From contig CAVZIL010000001.1 in NCBI GenBank assembly GCA_963775505.1, positions 372,001 to 436,000 of the forward strand: DNA of 64,000 nt, written 5' to 3'. Source of the DNA: JAIBJN01 sp963775505. Its GTDB lineage: Bacteria > Actinomycetota > Thermoleophilia > Gaiellales > Gaiellaceae. Under the pieces are notes generated by a model, which was given only the letters and a program-made list of their open reading frames with translations, did not search any database and was not told the DNA's origin. Made by a program: the position numbers and the translations under genes. Shown piece after piece: positions 33,550-40,252 of the stretch; positions within the stretch are counted from its first letter, which is position 1; each line of letters opens with the position of its first letter.

Positions 33550-35943
33550 TCAGACGTACCCCTTGCGACCGAGCCACTGCAACGAGACGTACCCCCAGAT
33601 AGGCGGCAGGTAGAAGGTACAGAGCCGTTGGGTGAGCGCGATCGCGAACGCGGTGGACTCGTCCACTCCCACCGCGATCAGACCGGCCGAGAGCGCCGCC
33701 TCCGCGGCCCCGATGCCGCCCGGCACGGGGATGAGGCTCGAGAGTACCGCTGCCGCGGTGTTGACGAAGACGAGCTCGGCGAGGTTGAGATGGGCGTCGT
33801 AGGCAAGGCACGTCGCTCCCAGGGTGAGGGCGTACGTCAGCTCGGAGAGCACGTTTCCGCCGAAGAGTTCAATCCGCTTGCGGCGGAGGCGGGCGACGCT
33901 CCAGAGGCCGGACAGCGCGCTTTTCATCCCCGGCACGACCCGGTTGCGCACCTTCGGCACGGCGAGAACCACGACGGCGCTCACGAGCAGCGCGATGCCG
34001 ATCCCGATCAGGAGGCGAGTGTCAGGGCCAGTATCGCCGAACTGGCTCGTGTCCAAGTCGACGTTCACGAAGGAGAGGGCGATCAGGAAGAGGGCCAGCT
34101 GCACGATCGTCTCCGAGATGTCGTCGACGGCTCCCGAGGCGATCGCCTGGGCGGTCGGCACGCCCTGCCGTTGCAGGAAGCGCAGGTTCATCCCGATGCG
34201 TCCCGCCGAGCTCGGCACGGTCAGGTTGATGAACTTGATCGCCGACTGAAGCAAGACGCACGGCAGGAGGGGAAGCGGCGCGGCCACGGCCCCACGAACC
34301 GAGATCCCCGACCCGATGAGCGCCGCCTGCGCAAGGATCAGCGCGAGGAGCACCCACGCGAACTCGGCCTCGCGGAGCTCGTCGACGATCGTGTCGAAGC
34401 CGATGTCCGCGAGCTGGCCGATGAGCAGGTAGGCCGCGAAAACGAGGGCCGTCATCATCAGGACGTCCTTCGGGCGGATGCGGCGCATCTCCGCGGTCTC
34501 GGGAAGCGCCGTCCCGGTTGCCTCGCCGACGGCACCACGCAAATCCTTCAGTCGGATCTCGTGGGTGCGGGCGAGATCGCGCGTGTGTGGCGTCAGCGCA
34601 GCACGCTGAAGATAGGGCTGGGCACGGGCAAGGGCGTTGCCGAAACCGGCCTGGACCGCTCTGGCCAATGTGCGCTCCGGGCCGACGAGGCAGCAGGTCG
34701 CGACGAGGAGCTCTGCCACGTCGATGTCGAGCGCCGACTGAGGGGCGCCGAGCGTCGCTGCCGACAGGTCGACGAGCATCGGCCCGTCTTCGGACAGGAG
34801 AACGTTGCTCAGGTTTAGCCGCCCGTGAGAGATGCTTGCCTGGTGCAGGTAGTCGACCTGGCGCCACAGATCGAGGAGCGCCTCGTCGCTCACCTGGTCG
34901 GGGCTCATAAGCTCTACCGCCGCCACATTCGGCTGGCGGGTCACGATGAGCGCGTCGCTCTCGGGGCCGAGCGCGGCGATGACGACTTCGGGCACGCGGG
35001 CGCCCGCCTGCGCGGCCATGAAGAGTGCGAGCCCTTCGTGCTCGACCTGCTCCAGGCGTCCGACCGGTGCACTCCGAGGTGGGTCGCGGTAAGCGAGAAG
35101 GCGCCAGCGCCGAGCTAGCCGTTGCGTATCCTGGGCGTCGCGGCCGAGTACTCGCACCTTGAGGAGGCCCTTGGCGTCGCGGCCGACATACTCCGCATAG
35201 CCGACCCGCTGCCGTCCCGCCAGTGCCAGGTCGGTGACCTCGAGGCCGAGTGACGCCAAACCGAGGCGCACATGCTCGGTTGGCGGCACGCCGGCGGCCG
35301 ACCCGAATGCGAGCCGCACGATGGCCCCTGCGCCAAGGCCCAACGCCAGTGCGCCGAGGGCGGCCGAGGGCAGCCCGGATCCGAGAACGACCGCACCGAT
35401 CGCGGCGAACGGGATGGCCCACGCCGTCGCCAAGCGGGCCCAGCGGACGAGCTCAGGGCCTACGACGACGAGGATCGCCGTAGCCGTCGCGAGCCTGAGC
35501 TCGGGATAACCCCAGTTCGACAGCAGGTGATCTTCGATCGGAAACCAGTCTGACTCGACGACGCCATCGAGCACGAAGCCGGCGCCGACGACGAGGAGCG
35601 CCGTGAACAGGAGGTCGCGAGCAAGGACCCACCGCCGGTCCAGAAGCACATCGAGGACGACCACAAGCGCGGCAACAAGAAGTCCGACGAAGAAAAACCG
35701 CCAGACCGAATCTGCCCACGCAAGAACGGTCCGGAGCCCCTGCGCGACGTTCTCGTCCTGGCGCTCGGCAGACGAAGCAACGACCGCTGTCAGCCCGATC
35801 ACGATCGCAGCGAGCAGAAGGAAGGCGGCATCGATGGTCCGCCGGTTCCTCCGACCCGGCTCCGTCTCGACGAGCAACGAGAGGTGCCAGGAGCGCCGGG
35901 CCGACCCGGCCTGCCCCTCCCTGCTTCCCGCTGTCACAGTCAT
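33550..35943 (-). CDS. Membrane protein: N-terminal helices, kinase-like domain, flippase-like (LPG synthase TM) domain
   Basis: 797 residues in three parts. Residues about 35-225: up to six membrane helices. Residues about 255-470: a kinase-like fold related to ABC1/RIO/APH proteins, with HGRLNLSNVLL followed by LVDLS; the usual catalytic Asp of H-G-D is Arg here, so phosphotransfer is doubtful. Residues about 510-797: about eight helices of the lysylphosphatidylglycerol synthase/UPF0104 flippase-like family (SSAGRIGMNLRFLQRQG, PVPGGIGAAEAALSAGL). It may move or modify a lipid under nucleotide control. The gene starts at an ATG and stands alone between att-like copies B and C. Confidence 0.85.
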   Translation of the reverse strand: MTVTAGSREGQAGSARRSWHLSLLVETEPGRRNRRTIDAAFLLLAAIVIGLTAVVASSAERQDENVAQGLRTVLAWADSVWRFFFVGLLVAALVVVLDVLLDRRWVLARDLLFTALLVVGAGFVLDGVVESDWFPIEDHLLSNWGYPELRLATATAILVVVGPELVRWARLATAWAIPFAAIGAVVLGSGLPSAALGALALGLGAGAIVRLAFGSAAGVPPTEHVRLGLASLGLEVTDLALAGRQRVGYAEYVGRDAKGLLKVRVLGRDAQDTQRLARRWRLLAYRDPPRSAPVGRLEQVEHEGLALFMAAQAGARVPEVVIAALGPESDALIVTRQPNVAAVELMSPDQVSDEALLDLWRQVDYLHQASISHGRLNLSNVLLSEDGPMLVDLSAATLGAPQSALDIDVAELLVATCCLVGPERTLARAVQAGFGNALARAQPYLQRAALTPHTRDLARTHEIRLKDLRGAVGEATGTALPETAEMRRIRPKDVLMMTALVFAAYLLIGQLADIGFDTIVDELREAEFAWVLLALILAQAALIGSGISVRGAVAAPLPLLPCVLLQSAIKFINLTVPSSAGRIGMNLRFLQRQGVPTAQAIASGAVDDISETIVQLALFLIALSFVNVDLDTSQFGDTGPDTRLLIGIGIALLVSAVVVLAVPKVRNRVVPGMKSALSGLWSVARLRRKRIELFGGNVLSELTYALTLGATCLAYDAHLNLAELVFVNTAAAVLSSLIPVPGGIGAAEAALSAGLIAVGVDESTAFAIALTQRLCTFYLPPIWGYVSLQWLGRKGYV

Positions 35944-36167
35944 GACTTATCGTGGACAGGCGCCCTGGCCGGACGCCGGATGCGCTCACGGTCAACGTCC
36001 GCATCCGCCCCGCTTCCCGCCCCGAGCCTGGAAATCGCCCTCGCTAGGCGATCCTCGAACGAGAGTGAGAGGACGGTCACCGACACGGCCACTGAGCTCC
36101 GGTCTGGGATCGAAGGAAGCTCGCCGGATCATCAACCCGCGGGCCGCAACCAGTCAAGCGAGCCGAT
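35944..36167. other. Non-coding stretch upstream of membrane protein gene
   Basis: About 220 bp containing the presumed promoter of the minus-strand membrane protein gene. I see no convincing coding frame or RNA in it. It adjoins att-like copy C. Confidence 0.5.
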
Positions 36168-36473
36168 GGAGGCGGCGGGAATCGACCCGCGTCCGAAGAA
36201 GTAGATGAGGCACCTTCGCGCCGTCCCGGCGTGCGCTCCGGTCAGCAAGGTGCCTCGCGCCGAGGTTGCCGCTTGCTGGCGTCGCGGGTGGCGGTTTCGC
36301 CTTGGCGGCCAGCTAGTGCGCCCAAGGCTGTTGCGGCGAACCCGCCTGTCCGTGGACCCCTCCCAGTCCGCGCGCTCCTTTCTCTCGGGACTCCACAGCC
36401 GACTGTGGGCGAACGCGAACCCGCTTGTTGCCAGACCCTTACCGAATCGGAACACTCCTTCGGCGCGGGCTGC
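36168..36473 (-). ncRNA. ssrA: Partial or decayed tmRNA: 3' pseudoknot domain and T-arm (att-like copy C)
   Basis: Read on the minus strand. From 36473 a GCAGCCCG...GGAGTGTTCCGA...TCTGGCAACAAGCGGG segment resembles actinobacterial tmRNA PK2, with CCGAA/TTCGG inside. Then come stems CCACAG/CTGTGG and GCCTTGG/CCAAGGC nested in GGCGG/CCGCC, then an H-type pseudoknot, CAGCAAG/CTTGCTG (36278-36272, 36249-36243) interleaved with GAGGCAC/GTGCCTC (36256-36250, 36213-36207). The 3' end GGACGCGGGTCGATTCCCGC then CGCCTCC is the tmRNA T-arm and acceptor strand, but the T-loop lacks one base. No resume codon, degron tag or 5' GGAGGCG acceptor strand is found upstream. Likely a truncated or displaced ssrA. 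Confidence 0.55.
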
Positions 36474-36697
36474 GTTACGGTCGTTCCGTCCCTCGCCTTG
36501 CCCGAGTTGGGGACACCGATTGCGAAGGGTGTCGGGCTCTCGGAACTCGGCGAAGTCTCGCCAGGGTCGCCGTGCCCTCCTGGCCCGACACCCATCCGGT
36601 CTGCCGCGCGTCGTCATGTGGTGACGACCTGGTGAAGTCGCCGCGGGCCGCATCGGCGGCGAGTAGCCTGGCAGCGTCTACCAAGGAGGTCGCCGTC
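36474..36697. other. Structured non-coding stretch upstream of alpha/beta hydrolase
   Basis: On the minus strand a 10-bp stem GGGTGTCGGG/CCCGACACCC encloses CCAGG/CCTGG, and CCGAGTT/AACTCGG plus GACACC/GGTGTC could pair alternatively. This may be the decayed 5' half of the tmRNA-like RNA at 36168-36473. The last 60 bp hold the ribosome binding site (AAGGAGGT) of the hydrolase at 36698. No gene is evident. Confidence 0.4.
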
Positions 36698-37543
36698 ATG
36701 GCGAGCGCACCTGACACCGGTCGGACTCCCGTGATGTTCATCCACGGGGCGTGGCTTGCCGCCAACAGCTGGGACACCTTTGTCAACTACTTCGAGGAAC
36801 GCGGCTTCGCGGTCTCTGCTCCCGAGTGGCCGCGGAAACAGGGAAGCGTCGACGAGCTGCGCGAGGGAACTGAGGAGATCAAAGGCCTGGGGCTGGAGGA
36901 GATCATCGACTCCTACGAGGAGAAGATCCGCGCGCTCGACGAGCCGCCGATTCTGATCGGCCATTCCTTCGGCGGCCTCATCGTCGAAGTGCTGCTTGAC
37001 CGTGGCCTCGGCCGGGCCGGCGTCGCCATGAGCCCCGCACCGCCCAAGGGGATCCTCGTGCTCCCCTTCTCGTCGCTCAAGGCTGCGGCACCGGCGCTCG
37101 CGCACCCCTCGACCCGCCGCGGCATCGTCCCGCTCACGCTCGAGGAGTTCACGTACGGGTTCGTAAACACGTTCACCACCGAAGAAGCAGCCACCGCGTA
37201 CGAGCTCTATGCCGTCCCCGAGACCGGTCGCATCTTCTACGAGGCCGGATTCGCCAACTTCCACCTCGACCCGCCCAGCGAAGTCCACTTCAAGAAGGCC
37301 GAGCGAGCACCGCTCCTGATCGTCGGCGCCGACAAGGACCACACCGTCCCCGCCTCACTCTCACACAAGCAGTACGAGAAGTACGAACGCTCGCCAGCAC
37401 GAACCGACTACGTCGAGTTCGAGGGGCGGCCGCACCTGATGATGACCGCCGAGGGCTGGGAGGAGATCGCCGCCTCGATCGAGACCTGGATCAACGGCGT
37501 GCTCGAGACAAGCCCCGCGACGGCGAAGGAAAACCCCGCCTAA
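36698..37543 (+). CDS. Alpha/beta hydrolase
   Basis: 281 residues with AAGGAGGT 7 bases before the ATG. VMFIHGAWLAANSWDTFVNY holds the oxyanion HG, ILIGHSFGGLIVEVLLDRGL the nucleophile serine, GADKDHTVPASLS the acid, and EGRPHLMMTAEGWEEIAASI the histidine. It is a paralogue of the hydrolase at 29295. It lies between att-like copies C and D and diverges from the tmRNA-like relic. Substrate unknown. Confidence 0.9.
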   Translation: MASAPDTGRTPVMFIHGAWLAANSWDTFVNYFEERGFAVSAPEWPRKQGSVDELREGTEEIKGLGLEEIIDSYEEKIRALDEPPILIGHSFGGLIVEVLLDRGLGRAGVAMSPAPPKGILVLPFSSLKAAAPALAHPSTRRGIVPLTLEEFTYGFVNTFTTEEAATAYELYAVPETGRIFYEAGFANFHLDPPSEVHFKKAERAPLLIVGADKDHTVPASLSHKQYEKYERSPARTDYVEFEGRPHLMMTAEGWEEIAASIETWINGVLETSPATAKENPA

Positions 37544-37594
37544 CCGAAGGATCTCGCCGGAGGGTCGGACGTCGCGTGCCGGCCCTCCACCAGG

Positions 37595-37831
37595 TCATGG
37601 GCCGCTCGCCTCGACGACGAGCCACCCGTGCCCACTGCTGATCCGCGCCGCCACAAGGGCGCGACTGAAGACCCGAAGCGCAAGCTCCTGGGCATCGTCG
37701 ACGCTCGGCGCCCTCACCCGAAACGTCGACGAAATCGTCCCAGAGCGAGTCGAATGGCCGCTCTCGATGCGCGTGATCTGAGGACTCAGCTCCATCGCCT
37801 CATCGACCGCGGCCGCCTTCTCGCGTTGCAC
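37595..37831 (-). CDS. Small hypothetical protein, 78 aa
   Basis: The start is a GTG at 37831 or an in-frame ATG 12 codons later. The C-terminal two-thirds has an orderly pattern, ISSTFRVRAPSVDDAQELAL then RVFSRALVAARISSGHGWLV, suggesting strand-helix-strand like a ferredoxin-type or dodecin-like small domain. No family is recognised. It converges with the hydrolase gene 52 bp away. Pattern quality, not homology, supports it. Confidence 0.45.
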   Translation of the reverse strand: MQREKAAAVDEAMELSPQITRIESGHSTRSGTISSTFRVRAPSVDDAQELALRVFSRALVAARISSGHGWLVVEASGP

Positions 37832-37955
37832 TCGGTTCCGCTGGGCGTCTCGACCCGGATCGTGAACAAACGCCGAGACCCTACTACTCCTCCGCCGTGG
37901 CTACAGCGTCGGGCACACCCGGCCGCTCACGGCTGAGAATGCGCACGGATGTAGG

Positions 37956-38276
37956 GTGAGCGCGTTACGACACGCCAGGGATCACGCCCACGTGGCTGAG
38001 GTCCGCACGCATCTCGACACGATCCAGGTGTCCTCGCTCCCGGAGCAAGTTCCGGGGGGCGAGGACTGCCTGCGGATCGGCGGTCGGTGGGTTCATCTGC
38101 GCCTCTGTCTCACCTGCGGGCACGTCGGGTGTTGTGACTCGTCGTCGAACGCCACCAAGCACGCGGGCTCGTCCGGACATCCGCTCATCCGCTCGCTCGA
38201 GCCCGGAGAGGACTGGTTCTGGTGCGACGAGGACGAGGTCATCTTCCGGGTCGACCTCTCGCGGGCGGACGCATGA
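37956..38276 (+). CDS. UBP-type zinc finger protein
   Basis: 106 residues from a GTG. The zf-UBP fold is shown by WVHLRLCLTCGHVGCCDSSS, then ATKHAGSSGHPLIRSLEPGE and DWFWCDEDEVIF. Cysteines and histidines match the zinc ligands of ubiquitin-hydrolase zinc fingers. In bacteria this domain is found as small stand-alone proteins of unknown role. The ATGA overlap with the next gene implies coupled expression. Confidence 0.88.
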   Translation: MSALRHARDHAHVAEVRTHLDTIQVSSLPEQVPGGEDCLRIGGRWVHLRLCLTCGHVGCCDSSSNATKHAGSSGHPLIRSLEPGEDWFWCDEDEVIFRVDLSRADA

Positions 38277-39211
38277 GCGAGTTGCCGGAGCTTCCGCTCG
38301 AGCCGTGGGAGGCGACGAGGGAGACGCTTCACCTCTGGACGCAGATCGTCGGCAAGGTGCGCCTCGCCTCGACGCCGCCCCAGAGCCACTGGTGGAACGC
38401 TCCCTTGTACGTCGACACGCGAGGGCTGACGACGCGCCGCCTCCGCTCTGGAGAACGCGATTTCGACGTCTCTTTCGATTTCGTCACGCACGAGCTCATC
38501 GTGCGCACGAGCTCGTCGGAGCCGGAGTCGTTTCGGCTCGCGGACGGGCTCTCGGTCGCGGCTTTCTACGACCAGCTCTTCATGACGCTCACCGGACTCG
38601 ACATCCAAGTCGAGATCAAGGCCGAGCCGTACGGGATCCCCGTGACGACGCCCTTCGCCGAGGACGCCGAGCATGCCTCGTACGATCGGGAGGCGGTCGA
38701 GCGCTTCTGGGAGGCGCTTCGCTGGGTCGACTGGACGTTCCAGGAGTTCGCGGGCTGGTTCTGCGGCAAGACGAGCCCCGTGCACCTCTTCTGGCACGGT
38801 TTCGATCTCGCGGTGACCCGCTTCTCGAGCGCACGCGCGCCCGAGAATCCGAACGCCGACCTCGTCACGCGCGAGGCCTACTCGCACGAGCTCATCAGCT
38901 TCGGATTCTGGCCCGGAGACCAGAAGGTGCGGGAACCGACGTTCTATTCCTACACCGCGCCCGAGCTCGCCGGCCTTGCGGAGCAGCCGCTCCGTCCGGA
39001 CGCGGCGAGCTGGCAGCAGCCGTACGGTCAGAGCCACTTCGCGCTCCTCCCCTATGAGGCGGTGCGAACCTCGGACGACCCGCGCGAGACCCTTCTCGAC
39101 TTTCTGCAGAGCGCCTACGACGCCGGCGCCATCCTCGCCGGCTGGGATCGCGACGCGCTTCGCTCGGCCTGGTGCCCGCCGCCCGCCGCCGTGGCTGAAG
39201 GGAGTCGTTGA
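38273..39211 (+). CDS. DUF5996 family protein
   Basis: 312 residues. Landmarks of this actinobacterial/proteobacterial family are LHLWTQIVGKVRLASTPPQS with HWWNAPLYVDTRGLTT, a middle HLFWHGFDLAVTRFSSARAP, and SHELISFGFWPGD. The end has YDAGAILAGWDRDALRS. No catalytic function is known. The ATG overlaps the stop of the zinc-finger gene, so the two proteins may act together. Confidence 0.8.
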   Translation: MSELPELPLEPWEATRETLHLWTQIVGKVRLASTPPQSHWWNAPLYVDTRGLTTRRLRSGERDFDVSFDFVTHELIVRTSSSEPESFRLADGLSVAAFYDQLFMTLTGLDIQVEIKAEPYGIPVTTPFAEDAEHASYDREAVERFWEALRWVDWTFQEFAGWFCGKTSPVHLFWHGFDLAVTRFSSARAPENPNADLVTREAYSHELISFGFWPGDQKVREPTFYSYTAPELAGLAEQPLRPDAASWQQPYGQSHFALLPYEAVRTSDDPRETLLDFLQSAYDAGAILAGWDRDALRSAWCPPPAAVAEGSR

Positions 39212-39403
39212 TCCGGACGGCTCCCCGAATCAGGCAGCTCGGGACGCCGTCAACGGATCGAGTCGGTCGGTCCGTCAATGCTGCTCCGGGATGCGCGGCG
39301 GGCGCGTGCGACCAACGTCGCTCTTGCGGTCACGCTCGCGGGCGAGACCGTCTACGCCGTCGTTCCCTGAGCGCGACCTTGCCGGCGCTCAACTAACCCG
39401 ATG
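39212..39403. other. Intergenic stretch before att-like copy D
   Basis: About 190 bp after the DUF5996 gene. A 31-codon frame near 39278-39370 (ending LAVTLAGETVYAVVP) could be the tail of a lost gene but is too short to call. Nothing else is seen. Confidence 0.4.
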
Positions 39404-39437
39404 GTGGCGGCGGAATCGAACCCGCGCAAGATTTCAA
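39404..39437 (-). repeat. tmRNA/tRNA T-arm-like att repeat, copy D
   Basis: The 23 bp at 39415-39437 are identical to copy A (30806-30828). The left part, shared with copy C, extends to CCATCGG beyond the acceptor strand. The minus strand reads GCGCGGGTTCGATTCCGCCG then CCACC. It closes the 8.6-kb region that begins with copy A. No complete tRNA or tmRNA fits here. Confidence 0.7.
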
Positions 39438-39493
39438 TCGATGTCGAGGCCTATGCAGGATGGCTCATGAGGAAGCCCGTACGCCTTCGAGCA

Positions 39494-40252
39494 TTAGAGC
39501 GACTTGGGTTGCTTGCGCGTGCTGAAGGCTGCGCCGGCGTCCCTGGACTCTGGGGTCTGCGCCAGGGCCGCGTACGCCAGGCGTTCGAGCATGACTCCTG
39601 CTTCACGGCTCGACTCGGCGATCGCGTTGGCCGCCTGCTTCGCAGCCGACGCCGCCAAGGGCGGGAGGGCGGCGACCTGCTCGGCGAGCTCCCGCGTGCG
39701 CGCGAGGGCTCGTCCGGCCGGGACGAGCTCAGTCACTACGCCCAGGCGGAAGGCCTCGGCCGCGTCCACGCGGGGTCGCAGGAGCATGAGCTCCTTCGCC
39801 CGCGCGGGGCCGAGGGCCCGGACCAGGCGATACGTGCCGCCCGAGCTGGGGACGATGCCGAGCTCGACCTCGGGCAGGCCGAACACGGCGGTCTCGTCCG
39901 CGATGCGGAAGTCCGTGGCCAGCGCGAGCTCGAAGCCGGCCCCGAGGCACCAGCCTGAGATCGCGGCGAAGGTCGGCTGGGGCAGCGCAGCGATCCGTTC
40001 GTAGACGTCGCCTGTGTCGCGGTAGTAGGCGTCGATCCCGCCGGGGCTCTCATCGCGTGCCTCCTTGAGGTCGGCGCCGGCGGAGAACGCCCGATCGCTC
40101 CCGGTGAAGACGACGCAGCGCGCCTCCCGAACCTCGGGGCCGGCGAGCGCGTCAAGCAGGGCGCGCTCGACCTCGGTCGAGATCGCGTTCAGCTTCTCCT
40201 CGCGCTGGAAGCCGAGCACGCAGACGGGGCCGTCGCGGCGGACGTCAAGCAA
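39494..40252 (-). CDS. Enoyl-CoA hydratase/isomerase family protein
   Basis: 252 residues from a TTG. The crotonase fold has the oxyanion-hole segments FSAGADLKEARD and SGWCLGAGFELALATDF, and the catalytic region FGLPEVELGIVPSSGGTYRL with the usual glutamates. It hydrates or isomerises an acyl-CoA double bond. The start overlaps the stop of the flavoprotein gene by 8 bp, so it is the last gene of the ten-gene minus-strand operon. The DNA between it and att-like copy D is 56 bp. Confidence 0.92.
   Translation of the reverse strand: MLDVRRDGPVCVLGFQREEKLNAISTEVERALLDALAGPEVREARCVVFTGSDRAFSAGADLKEARDESPGGIDAYYRDTGDVYERIAALPQPTFAAISGWCLGAGFELALATDFRIADETAVFGLPEVELGIVPSSGGTYRLVRALGPARAKELMLLRPRVDAAEAFRLGVVTELVPAGRALARTRELAEQVAALPPLAASAAKQAANAIAESSREAGVMLERLAYAALAQTPESRDAGAAFSTRKQPKSL

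Noticed and set aside
36168..36640. A complete tmRNA gene
   Set aside because: No tag reading frame ending in an Ala-rich degron, no GGAGGCG 5' acceptor and no conserved TTCGAC D-loop region were found upstream of the 3' domain.
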